From: Bacillota bacterium
Lineage (GTDB): Bacteria > Bacillota > Clostridia > Lachnospirales > WQUN01
Length of the DNA stretch: 10,577 nt
Assembly (NCBI GenBank): GCA_009782085.1
Contig: WQUN01000171.1
Span: 1-10,577 of the forward strand
Direction: 5' to 3'
Positions within the stretch are counted from its first letter, which is position 1, and every line of letters starts with the position of its first letter. The notes below the pieces were generated by a model. That model saw only the letters and a program-made list of their open reading frames with translations. It was not told where the DNA came from and made no database searches. Made by a program: the position numbers and the translations under genes. Of this stretch, positions 1 through 6,790 are shown piece by piece.

Positions 1-150
1 GTCGCCCGACGGGCTTAAGACAACCTCCGCGGCCCGCGCCGTTGCCGGCATGACCGCCGGCCACGCGCCGAAGGCCAGGCAGACGCAGACCAGCAGGCCC
101 GCGGCCTTCCCCAGCCCGGCGCGCGCGTTCTTGTTGGGTCGTTGCAGCAT
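1..150 (-). CDS. Secreted protein, N-terminal 50 residues only; possibly a right-handed beta-helix protein
   Basis: The gene starts at an ATG at 150 and runs off the left edge of the window, so only 50 codons are visible. An AGGGAGGG ribosome binding site at 157-164 lies six bases upstream and supports this start. The visible residues form a classic signal peptide: a basic N-region (MLQRPNKNAR), a hydrophobic core (around residues 18-34) and a likely signal peptidase I site after ATARA at residue 40. The mature chain begins AEVVLSPSGD. A V-x-SPSGD motif just after the signal peptide is common in secreted parallel beta-helix proteins, including polysaccharide lyases and related carbohydrate-active proteins, so that is my guess for the family. 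The motif is short and other secreted proteins could share it. The gene follows another beta-helix gene on the same strand after a 78-bp gap that may hold its own promoter. Confidence 0.75.
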   Translation of the reverse strand, partial: MLQRPNKNARAGLGKAAGLLVCVCLAFGAWPAVMPATARAAEVVLSPSGD

Positions 151-156
151 CGCATA

Positions 157-224
157 CCCTCCCTTTTTAGGACTTATAATAGGTTGCAAAAGTATTATAC
201 ATCGCGGATGGAAAAAAAGGACAA
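157..224 (-). promoter_or_regulatory. Possible promoter and ribosome binding site for the secreted protein
   Basis: A perfect TATAAT on the minus strand lies at 199-194, about 44 bases upstream of the start codon. The best upstream box is TTGTCC at 224-219, with a long 19-base spacer, so the -35 match is weak. An AGGGAGGG ribosome binding site follows at 164-157. The stretch is AT-rich compared with the surrounding genes. The ribosome binding site is convincing; the promoter is tentative. Confidence 0.4.
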
Positions 225-228
225 ATAT

Positions 229-1860
229 TTATTCCCAGGGCCTCAGCAGCCCCCCGACCGGCTCCGGCGGCTCGCGGAGCGGCATCGGGTCCGGCGGCCC
301 GAACGCCTCCGGGTCCCCGAAGGAGTTGTCGGAAAAATCCACCAGATCCGGTATCATGCAGAGAATCGACCCGTCGCCCTTGCCGCAGGCCCAGCAGACC
401 TTGTTGCCCCGCACCGTTATCGGACGCCCGTACGGGTCGCCGTAGTTGTCGATCTGGAGGCCCTTTCCGTTATACTGGCACGCGGCGGGGTTCTGGAAGA
501 TCCGGTTGCCCTCGATCAGCCAGTGGCGCCCGCTGCCCGCGCCGATCCCGGCGTTCCCGGCGTTGTAGACCCTGTTGCGCAAAACGTGGTAATAACCGCC
601 GCCGCCGTCGCCCAGCATGATCCCGGAGCCGCAGGTGGAGGAGCTGTGGCCGCTGATGTAGTTGTCCGCGATAAGGATAGGGAATTTCTCGCTCCCGGCG
701 CTGCAAAAGCCGTTGATGTGGTCTTCCACGCCGCCGGAGGTCTCCTCGCGGTTGTTCTGGTCGGGCGAGTTTGGGTCGACATAGGCGAAATTCCGCTCGA
801 CGCGTATCTGCCCCTCCGAACCGTCGCAATAGGTTATCTGCACCATCGCGCCCCGCGGGAACGGGCCCCTGTGGTTTTCGCTGTAGTTGCCGCGGAAGAC
901 CAGCGGCCCCTTGCAGTCCACCAGGTACGCGCCCGACTGGCAGTTCCTGAAAAAGTTGCCGAGGATTTTAATGTCCCGCGCGCCCACCGGCTGAGGGATC
1001 GGGTTGCCCCAGCGGCTCCCCTCCGTTGTCGTGACCCCGGCGAACTGCTTGACGTAATCGGCGCCGCCCTCCGCGCGCTGGTCGTGGATATAGTTGTTCT
1101 GGATGGTTATGTCCGAAACCGGGCCGCGGATGTTGATCGAGCCGGATATGTCGCATTCCCGGACGGTGACGCGGCTCGCCTTTATGACTATCGCGAAGCC
1201 GTCCGGCTTTTTTATCCGCAGCCGCGAGATCACCGCGCCGTCCTCGGTTACAACGAGCGGCGGGGAGTCCGCCAGCAAGGCGGCGCTTTCACGGCCTATG
1301 CCGGGTTGCCCTGGCGCTTCGCCGCGCCGGCTGTCGGACGCCGCCGCGCCGGGGCGGCTTTCCGGAATTTTACAGCCCGGCCCGGATTCCGGAACCGGCG
1401 GGATATAAATATACAAATCGCGGCGCGGCGGCTTGGCCCCGCCGGCGCGGCCGGTAACGGCGCGGCCAGGTCCGGCCGCGTCCCCGGCGCGGTTTTCCTC
1501 GCGGGAGGTGATCAGGACGGCGTAAGGCTTCAGCATGTTGAAATTCGCCGTCCGCTTTTCCCCGCCGTAGAATTTAATGCCCCTGTCCTCGTAGAAATCG
1601 GCCGTCTCCCGCCCGAATTCGATGTTGCGGTTGACGAGGCTGACGCCCTCGGTTATGACGGTTTTCCACGACTCCCCGAACCGGCGCGACGCGCGCCTGC
1701 CGACGACCGCCTGCCGCGCGAAAGCGTGCGGGTCGCCCGTCGCGTGGACGCTCACGTCCCCGGACATGCCGTCGTAACCAGCTATATGCCCGATATCCGC
1801 CTCGGGCAGGCCGAGGCCCGCGATTCTGCGGATTTTTTCGGCCAAAGAACGCGTTTCCAT
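229..1860 (-). CDS. Right-handed beta-helix protein with an unrecognised N-terminal region
   Basis: This 543-residue protein has two parts joined by a linker. Residues from about 205 to 515 show the beta-strand/turn pattern of a right-handed parallel beta-helix, with successive rungs such as VTVRECDISGS, ITIQNNYIHD, IKILGNFFRN, LVFRGNYSEN, YHVLRNRVYN, LIEGNRIFQN and ITVRGNKVCW. Such folds usually bind or cleave polysaccharides. The rungs contain many cysteines, and I cannot assign catalytic residues. Residues 1-120 are not a family I recognise, and 122-205 is a Gly/Pro/Ala/Arg-rich linker. There is no signal peptide, which is unusual for this fold. I chose the ATG at 1860 over the in-frame ATG at 1866 because a GAGGGGG ribosome binding site sits about eight bases before it. 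The gene starts 13 bases after the P-loop gene's stop, so the two are probably co-transcribed. An open frame on the opposite strand is a shadow. Confidence 0.82.
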   Translation of the reverse strand: METRSLAEKIRRIAGLGLPEADIGHIAGYDGMSGDVSVHATGDPHAFARQAVVGRRASRRFGESWKTVITEGVSLVNRNIEFGRETADFYEDRGIKFYGGEKRTANFNMLKPYAVLITSREENRAGDAAGPGRAVTGRAGGAKPPRRDLYIYIPPVPESGPGCKIPESRPGAAASDSRRGEAPGQPGIGRESAALLADSPPLVVTEDGAVISRLRIKKPDGFAIVIKASRVTVRECDISGSINIRGPVSDITIQNNYIHDQRAEGGADYVKQFAGVTTTEGSRWGNPIPQPVGARDIKILGNFFRNCQSGAYLVDCKGPLVFRGNYSENHRGPFPRGAMVQITYCDGSEGQIRVERNFAYVDPNSPDQNNREETSGGVEDHINGFCSAGSEKFPILIADNYISGHSSSTCGSGIMLGDGGGGYYHVLRNRVYNAGNAGIGAGSGRHWLIEGNRIFQNPAACQYNGKGLQIDNYGDPYGRPITVRGNKVCWACGKGDGSILCMIPDLVDFSDNSFGDPEAFGPPDPMPLREPPEPVGGLLRPWE

Positions 1861-1868
1861 AATCATAT

Positions 1869-1875
1869 CCCCCTC
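1869..1875 (-). promoter_or_regulatory. Ribosome binding site of the beta-helix gene, overlapping the upstream stop codon
   Basis: On the minus strand the bases read GGTGAGGGGGATATGATTATG. The TGA in it is the stop codon of the P-loop gene, and the overlapping GAGGGGG is the ribosome binding site for the ATG at 1860. This overlap points to translational coupling. It also favours 1860 over the ATG at 1866, which would leave only two bases of spacing. Confidence 0.6.
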
Positions 1876-2512
1876 ACCGGCAATTTCTTATGTCGTCCAC
1901 GATTCCGTCCAGGACCCGCTCCCGTTCAAAGGACGTGTCATAGACCGTGAAGCCGTATTTGCGCAAATGCTCCGTCATGGCCCGGCCGGCCGGAATGGCG
2001 TCTTTTTCGGCGTACTCCGTCAGTTCGCCGTCGTCCCAACCGTATGTCCAGTCGTCCTCCGTGTCGTATTTCCTGAAATCGCGGGCGAACTCGCCGGCCG
2101 TCTTTTCGTTCTGCGTCAGCCCGATAAGAATGAAGCTGTCTTTCAGTTCCCCGATGCCGTAGGTTTGCAGAACCGGCGTTATCCTGTCAAAATTGAAATA
2201 CCCTCCCTCCAGCGCGAACCTGTTTCCTTTTATGGCGTGCGTCCGAAGGTTCAACTCGTACGCGGTTCCGCGGCCGGAGGAGAACGCGCCGAGAAAATGG
2301 CCAAGGAACGGCGCGATGTTGTCCGCGGTCTTCTCCCTGTTCCAGTTGAGCCTGATATCCAACTGCGGATACGCCCCCTGAAACACGGCGGCGAGTTTAT
2401 CGACGCTTATGACAAAATAATCCAGCTCTTCGTTTAGTTTTCTCGCCAGCGTCGTTTTGCCGGCCCTCGGCGGGCCTGCGACGATTATGTTTTTCACGCC
2501 GGATACCCCCAT
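1874..2512 (-). CDS. P-loop NTPase, small nucleotide-kinase-like protein of unknown substrate
   Basis: The 212-residue product has a Walker A motif GPPRAGKT at residues 13-20, directly after a hydrophobic beta-strand (NIIVA), as in adenylate-kinase-like, shikimate-kinase-like and zeta-toxin-like P-loop phosphotransferases. The segment FVISVDKL near residues 33-40 and the strand RFALEGGYF near 98-106 resemble the second strand with its acidic residue and the later EG motif seen in small kinases. The C-terminal part is charged and lacks membrane segments, so the protein should be cytoplasmic. The substrate cannot be read from the sequence. The ATG at 2512 has no good ribosome binding site; an in-frame GTG at 2497 has GGGGG eight bases upstream and would give a protein starting MKNIIVAGPP. 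That GTG may be the true start. The gene lies between the GH2 hydrolase and the beta-helix gene, all on the same strand. Confidence 0.85.
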   Translation of the reverse strand: MGVSGVKNIIVAGPPRAGKTTLARKLNEELDYFVISVDKLAAVFQGAYPQLDIRLNWNREKTADNIAPFLGHFLGAFSSGRGTAYELNLRTHAIKGNRFALEGGYFNFDRITPVLQTYGIGELKDSFILIGLTQNEKTAGEFARDFRKYDTEDDWTYGWDDGELTEYAEKDAIPAGRAMTEHLRKYGFTVYDTSFERERVLDGIVDDIRNCR

Positions 2513-2525
2513 GATTTATTGCTAT

Positions 2526-2625
2526 AGTCGTTTCGTTTGAAATTGAGCTTCAAACTTCGCGCAAAACGCCCCTGAACATTAGTCGTTTCACGCTCGTTTT
2601 CAGCTCATTTCAAATCGAAACGACT
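2526..2625. repeat. 100-bp imperfect palindrome between the GH2 and P-loop genes
   Basis: The outer arms at 2526-2549 and 2602-2625 are inverted repeats of each other over 24 bases, differing only by two single-base offsets. Each begins with AGTCGTTTCG when read inward. The 9-mer AGTCGTTTC occurs at 2526-2534 and again at 2581-2589, and its complement GAAACGACT at 2617-2625, so two alternative stems compete for one partner. A further 7-bp hairpin (GTTTGAA/TTCAAAC) lies at 2535-2555, and weaker complementarity continues inward. The block is much richer in AT than the genes beside it and begins right after the GH2 stop codon. It could be a transcript-processing or termination structure, or a small non-autonomous mobile element. 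TA dinucleotides flank both ends (2523-2524 and 2627-2628), which would fit a TA-targeting element but is weak evidence. I see no second copy in the window. Confidence 0.8.
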
Positions 2626-5600
2626 TTAATCCAGCGTCAGATGATGCTTAAGCCCCTCCGCCGGGTCGCCGTACTTGTTCAGGAAAACCGCGTTCAGCAA
2701 TATGTCGCCGGGCCCCTTGCGCCGGCAGACGATCAGCAGGTTGTTGAGCCCCCTGTCGAGCGCGCAGTCGGCCGCCTTTATCTCGGCCGTTTCGCCGCCC
2801 GGGTTCTCGAATTCGCGCAGGACCGCGCCGTTAAGCCATACCGTGAGCGACGCGTTCGTCTGGATCAGCAGGTCGGGGACTATGGTCGGGTCGGGCAGGG
2901 TCCCTTCCTCTCGCCGCAAAGGGTTCCTGTTGACCTCCGACTCTATGAACAGCGTCACGAAAAAGACGCCGCCGTTCCCGTCCCCGAGCCGGATAAACCC
3001 GTCTTTTTTCGCGTACTTCCGGAAATACCCGTATACGCCCTCGCCGAGGTTGTTCAGGCGGTAGTCCCGGGCGGCGTAATGCGCGGTCATCTCCTCGGCC
3101 GGGAACGCGCCGTCGTATTTCTTGGCCATGACCATCGGGAACCCGAAATCCCTCTCGTCCTTCACGCTGGCGAGCACGTCCGTTTGCGCCTCCGCGCCGA
3201 GGTTGGCGAGCAGCCGGCCGTAAAAGCGCGTCTCCTTTTCGTGCCCGCTGTTTTTCACCTGCGAAACGACGAGCAGGCCCATGCCCACCGGCAGCGCGAA
3301 GCCGTAACACCTGTCAGGCGCGGGCGCGCGCTCCGCCATGGCGGCGGCTCGCATTTTCAGCGGTTCCATGTCGAGGCCGTCCACAAAAAACTCCTTCCAG
3401 GGGTTGCGCGCGTTCCGAAGCAGCGCCTCCGCGCCGTCCGCCGAGACGGCGCAGCCGCAGACGACGCGGTTCGAAAGCCCGGCGCTCGTCGGGGCCGAAT
3501 AGGTCACGAATTCCAGGCCGTATAGGTCGTGGTCGGAGACGCCGCGGACAAGCGGATGGCCGGTCCCGATCACCTGATAGGCCTCGGCCCTCTCGACGCC
3601 GACGGGTTTCCCCGCCAGCGCGGACAGTTTCGGGGCGTCCTCCGGCTCGGCGCAGGTCACCAGGAGCGCCGCGCCGTTTTCCATATCGCGGCGCAGTTCG
3701 GGGATATCTTCGTTTTCGATGCCGGCCGCCGGGAGCACCAGCGCTTTTTTGTCATACGCCGCGCCGCCGCGCCCCTTCCCGGCCGCGCCGGCGTATTCCA
3801 GAAGGTTCCGCAGAAGCAGCGCCGCCTGCGGAACGGCGTCATAGTTCCGGATAATGTCCAGCTGGCACAGGACGAGCTTTCCGCCGCCGATGTTGTATTC
3901 AGCCAGCGGCGTCCAGAGCAGCCCACCCCAGCCGAAATCCCCCTCCGCGCACTCCAGAAGGATCCGGCAGCCGCCGTCCGCCGGCTTTTTGAAGGCGTTC
4001 GCGGTCACGCCTCGGCAGGCGGGGCCGAAGGGGTTCGCCCCGTCCCAGAAGCGGAAATCCGCGTCGCCAAGCCCCCGCAGGATCGGGTGATCCGCGTCGT
4101 TGACGAAGGCCGCGGGGAATTTTTTCCCCGAGAGCTCCGGGGCGCCGAAGGCGAAGCTATCTTGCTCGAGCATGACTATCACGCCGCCGCGCAGGGCGAA
4201 GTTCTCGAGGACCGGGCGCAGAACCGAGGGTTTTTCTTTCGGGTTTTTGTGAAATATCAAGACGTCCGTGTTTTCCAGGGCGGTCTCCGTGACCCGCTCC
4301 AGGCGGACGGCGCCGGGAACCAGCGCCTTGACCGTCCGGAAGCCGTCCTCCCCGCCCGCGTAGGCGAAAGCCCGCCCTTCGACGGGAAGCGGCTCGGTCT
4401 TCAGCGAGGAGGGGTATATCCGGTATTCCTTCGCGCAGGCCGCGGCCTTAACGCCGTCGTGGAACAGCTCCGCCAGAAGCGTCACGGTTTCGCGTTCCGA
4501 AACATCCGGAGTTTGGAATCCCGTTTCAAAGGCATAGGCTTCCCCGGCCGGGTGGAAAAAATGGTTCTCACTTTCGGACAGCGCTTCCGCGCCCGTGCAA
4601 ACGCGGCAGCGGACAAGCCCGTCCCTGTCTGACAAAGTGTCGTTATAGGCGGTAAACCTCCTTGTCACGGTTTCGCCCGCGTAAAAGGAGTCGTTGTATT
4701 CGTCGGCGAAGACGGCGACGGGCGCGAAGGCCTCTTTGACGAACGGCTGGGCCTCGTTCGGGCAAAACGGCTTTTCGCTTTCGTAAAAGCCGTTGTTCAG
4801 CGGCGCGGAGAAGGCCGGTATACGCCTGGGATGCGGGCCGGGGGCCGTGATGTCGCCGTCCGCCGGAAACCGGTCGGTTTCGGGCATGGCGTTCATCATG
4901 TAGTTGACCATGTTGAACGGCGAAACGCCCGTGACCTCCTCTTTCCGGGCGTATTCTATGAACATGGCCTCGCTCAGGCCGAGGTTTCGCTGGGCGTCGG
5001 CGAAGCCGCGGTACGCCGCCTGCCCGACGAAGTCGCTGGCGACCTGCGGGGAGATGTAGTGCCATTTGCCGTGCTCCCCGAAAACGAGGGGCAGCTTTTT
5101 GTCCCAGGCCGCCACGGTGCCGTCGATGTTGTAGTGCATACTGACGACCTGAAAGTCCTTGGGGTCCAGCAGCCGGTTGTCCCCGTCGCAGGAGATCAGG
5201 CGCGTCCCGTCCAGGCGCTCCATGGCGTCCATCAGCGGCCGTATATGCCGCTTATAGACGTCGCGGCCGTCCACCCAGCGCATTTCGTTCTGCATCGACC
5301 ACATGACAATGCTCGGATGGTTGCGGTCACGCCTCATAACGCCCTCCAGGTGCTTCCGGCAATTTTCGAGGAACTCCGGATCGTCCGCCTGGATCGACTT
5401 CGCGGAGCCGTACACGGCGCTTTCCCCGATAAGCATCATCCCGGCCTCGTCGGCGGCTTCCAGGTACAGCGCCGGGTACGGCATACCGTGGAGGCGGATG
5501 AAGTTGATCCCGGACTCCTTCGCCAGCCGGTACCAGTTCAGCGCGTAGGCCTTCGTCTGCTGGACAAACCCCTGATAGTGCCACGCGTCGGAGCGCAGGT

Positions 5601-6510
5601 TCATCCGCTTGCCGTTCAGGAAGAATTTGTGGCCCTCGGCCCAGACTTCGCGGAAGCCGAATCTGGTTTCCCACAGGTCGGTCTCCCCGCCGCCGTCCAG
5701 GATCGCGATTTTAAGCCCGTAGAGATGGGGAATCTCCGGCGACCAGCAGACGGCGTCCGGCCAGGGCGCGGAGAGCGCGGCCTCGGCGGTTTCGCCTGCC
5801 GCGACAGGGATCTGCTCCGATTCCAGGATTTTAGCCGTCTCGCCGCCGTCGAGGATAGACGCGCGGACGGCGAGCCGCTTCGCGCCGCGGGAACGGTTGA
5901 CGATCTCCGCCTCGATCCGTATGCTTTTTTCTCGTGTGGACGTGACGACCCGGCAGTCCCCGGCGTGCGTCTCCGGGAGCTCCTCCAGAAAGACGTCTTG
6001 CCAGATCCCGCGCGCCATGCCGGCGAACCAGGTCCCGTCCGGGGCGACGCGCTTTTTCCCGTACACCGCCATGACCGTCGGGAACGGCCCGCACCAGACC
6101 GCCAGCTCAAAGCCGGCCGCGTCCTCCGGAAGAAAGTCCGTGACGTCGACCTCGACCGGAAGGAAGCCCTCGCAGCCCCGGAGGGCCAGGCGGCCGTTCA
6201 CATATATCCTGTAGGATTGCAAAATACCGTGGAAAACCAGGCGGAGCCGCCGCCCGTTTTGCCTGCGCGCCCCGACGAAGCGCGTCAGGAGGCCTGTGTC
6301 GGCAGCGTTCCATTCTTCCGGATAGTCGAATAGGTTGTAGTGCTGGCAGGGGTAAGTGCGCTCGGGCGAGCCGGCCAGGCGGAACCGCCAGCTCGATGGC
6401 ACGCGGATCACGGCTTCGGGCGCGGGGCTATCCAAAGCCTCGCCGGGCTCGAAGCCGTCGTAAAAAGGCGTAAAATTCCATTCGCCGTTAAGACATGTCT
6501 GCTTGCGCAT
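2626..6510 (-). CDS. Family GH2 glycoside hydrolase, cytoplasmic, with a long C-terminal extension
   Basis: The 1294-residue product has the order expected for GH2. A beta-sandwich sugar-binding domain (about 1-185, starting MRKQTCLNGEWNF) is followed by an immunoglobulin-like domain (about 186-290) and a TIM barrel (about 291-590). The acid/base is most likely Glu409 in WSMQNEMRW and the nucleophile Glu479 in LVFGEHGKW. Family members include beta-galactosidases, beta-glucuronidases and beta-mannosidases; the specificity here is not readable. The C-terminal half is unusual. Residues 700-910 resemble a glutamine-amidotransferase-like or ThuA-like fold (TDVLIF, RGGVIVMLEQD, GGKLVLCQLD), a related stretch follows at 920-1110, and a beta-sandwich-like module ends the protein (SLTVWLNGAVL near 1221). 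There is no signal peptide, so it should act on imported oligosaccharides. The ATG at 6510 is chosen over the longer frame from 6627 because an AAGGAGG site precedes it by seven bases. Confidence 0.94.
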   Translation of the reverse strand: MRKQTCLNGEWNFTPFYDGFEPGEALDSPAPEAVIRVPSSWRFRLAGSPERTYPCQHYNLFDYPEEWNAADTGLLTRFVGARRQNGRRLRLVFHGILQSYRIYVNGRLALRGCEGFLPVEVDVTDFLPEDAAGFELAVWCGPFPTVMAVYGKKRVAPDGTWFAGMARGIWQDVFLEELPETHAGDCRVVTSTREKSIRIEAEIVNRSRGAKRLAVRASILDGGETAKILESEQIPVAAGETAEAALSAPWPDAVCWSPEIPHLYGLKIAILDGGGETDLWETRFGFREVWAEGHKFFLNGKRMNLRSDAWHYQGFVQQTKAYALNWYRLAKESGINFIRLHGMPYPALYLEAADEAGMMLIGESAVYGSAKSIQADDPEFLENCRKHLEGVMRRDRNHPSIVMWSMQNEMRWVDGRDVYKRHIRPLMDAMERLDGTRLISCDGDNRLLDPKDFQVVSMHYNIDGTVAAWDKKLPLVFGEHGKWHYISPQVASDFVGQAAYRGFADAQRNLGLSEAMFIEYARKEEVTGVSPFNMVNYMMNAMPETDRFPADGDITAPGPHPRRIPAFSAPLNNGFYESEKPFCPNEAQPFVKEAFAPVAVFADEYNDSFYAGETVTRRFTAYNDTLSDRDGLVRCRVCTGAEALSESENHFFHPAGEAYAFETGFQTPDVSERETVTLLAELFHDGVKAAACAKEYRIYPSSLKTEPLPVEGRAFAYAGGEDGFRTVKALVPGAVRLERVTETALENTDVLIFHKNPKEKPSVLRPVLENFALRGGVIVMLEQDSFAFGAPELSGKKFPAAFVNDADHPILRGLGDADFRFWDGANPFGPACRGVTANAFKKPADGGCRILLECAEGDFGWGGLLWTPLAEYNIGGGKLVLCQLDIIRNYDAVPQAALLLRNLLEYAGAAGKGRGGAAYDKKALVLPAAGIENEDIPELRRDMENGAALLVTCAEPEDAPKLSALAGKPVGVERAEAYQVIGTGHPLVRGVSDHDLYGLEFVTYSAPTSAGLSNRVVCGCAVSADGAEALLRNARNPWKEFFVDGLDMEPLKMRAAAMAERAPAPDRCYGFALPVGMGLLVVSQVKNSGHEKETRFYGRLLANLGAEAQTDVLASVKDERDFGFPMVMAKKYDGAFPAEEMTAHYAARDYRLNNLGEGVYGYFRKYAKKDGFIRLGDGNGGVFFVTLFIESEVNRNPLRREEGTLPDPTIVPDLLIQTNASLTVWLNGAVLREFENPGGETAEIKAADCALDRGLNNLLIVCRRKGPGDILLNAVFLNKYGDPAEGLKHHLTLD

Positions 6511-6517
6511 GATATTG

Positions 6518-6524
6518 CCTCCTT
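6518..6524 (-). promoter_or_regulatory. Ribosome binding site of the GH2 gene
   Basis: AAGGAGG on the minus strand, seven bases before the ATG at 6510. It fixes the start of the GH2 gene: the longer open frame up to 6627 has no such site, would include the leader dyad, and begins with residues that do not match a GH2 N-terminus. Confidence 0.88.
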
Positions 6525-6554
6525 GGGAGTGCGTGGATGGAAAACGGATCGGGT

Positions 6555-6623
6555 TATACCGGATGCAGAAAACATTTGCCGACGACGTGACAGAGGAGGC
6601 TAATGTTTTCGCGCGCCGGTATA
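6555..6623. repeat. 69-bp interrupted dyad in the GH2 leader; candidate operator or RNA stem-loop
   Basis: The dyad is centred on 6589. From the outside in, TATACCGG (6555-6562) pairs with CCGGTATA (6616-6623). After five unpaired bases on each side, GAAAACATT (6568-6576) pairs with AATGTTTTC (6602-6610). A single T-T mismatch follows, then GCC/GGC, then a 17-base centre. The symmetry is exact on both sides, giving 20 matched pairs. It lies between the predicted GH2 promoter and the GH2 ribosome binding site, so it would be transcribed as part of the leader. It could act as DNA (operator for a dimeric or tetrameric regulator) or as RNA (leader stem-loop). No strong run of U follows on the GH2 side, so a simple terminator is unlikely. 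Confidence 0.75.
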
Positions 6624-6636
6624 TCATTGCGGGGGG

Positions 6637-6665
6637 ATTATATCAGACACGGACGGAATTGTCGA
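6637..6665 (-). promoter_or_regulatory. Predicted housekeeping promoter of the GH2 gene
   Basis: On the minus strand TCGACA at 6665-6660 (five of six matches to TTGACA) is followed after exactly 17 bases by a perfect TATAAT at 6642-6637. Transcription would begin near 6630, just before the 69-bp dyad, giving a leader of about 120 bases. This is the best promoter match I found in the window. Confidence 0.72.
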
Positions 6666-6696
6666 ATCGGATTGGACTCCGCTGCACATCCCGGGC

Positions 6697-6725
6697 TTTA
6701 CTTTTTTCCTCCAAATTGGTAAAAT
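6697..6725 (+). promoter_or_regulatory. Predicted housekeeping promoter of the secreted GH123-like gene
   Basis: TTTACT at 6697-6702 and TAAAAT at 6720-6725 are separated by 17 bases, and transcription would start near 6732. The two divergent promoters lie back to back, with their -35 boxes about 31 bases apart, so a regulator bound between them could affect both. Confidence 0.6.
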
Positions 6726-6742
6726 GGAAAAAAGGGGGAACA

Positions 6743-6783
6743 GGCGCGAAAAAGCGCCCAAATTCATTACATTAAACGGGAGG
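6743..6783 (+). promoter_or_regulatory. Leader of the GH123-like gene: small hairpin and ribosome binding site
   Basis: GGCGC (6743-6747) and GCGCC (6754-6758) form a 5-bp stem with a six-base A-rich loop in the predicted 5' leader. It is followed by the ribosome binding site GGGAGG at 6778-6783, seven bases before the ATG at 6791. The hairpin is short; a role in mRNA stability or nothing at all are both possible. Confidence 0.55.
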
Positions 6784-6790
6784 GAAGTTC

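Noticed and set aside
205..250. Possible intrinsic terminator after the beta-helix gene
   Set aside because: There is a run of seven T on the minus strand at 218-212, but the only upstream stem is a 4-bp GGGC/GCCC pair ending about 18 bases away, so the geometry is wrong for a standard terminator.
142..1950. A 602-codon open frame on the plus strand opposite the beta-helix and P-loop genes
   Set aside because: Its product is a low-complexity string rich in Arg, Ala, Val and Pro with no recognisable domain. The minus strand carries clear beta-helix rungs, a Walker A motif and good ribosome binding sites. The open frame is a by-product of high GC.
2513..2625. Promoter for the P-loop gene inside the palindromic element
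   Set aside because: TATAGC near 2524-2519 is a weak -10, and no TTGACA-like box lies at 16-18 bases, so I do not report it.
4831..6333. A 500-codon open frame on the plus strand inside the GH2 gene, and others at 2641-3525 and 3529-4632
   Set aside because: They lie opposite the conserved GH2 catalytic and C-terminal coding sequence, have no sensible domains, and have the biased composition of antisense frames in GC-rich DNA.
6511..6627. Extension of the GH2 protein by 39 residues to an ATG at 6627
   Set aside because: No ribosome binding site precedes it, the extension spans the leader dyad, and the ATG at 6510 has an excellent AAGGAGG site and a typical GH2 N-terminus.
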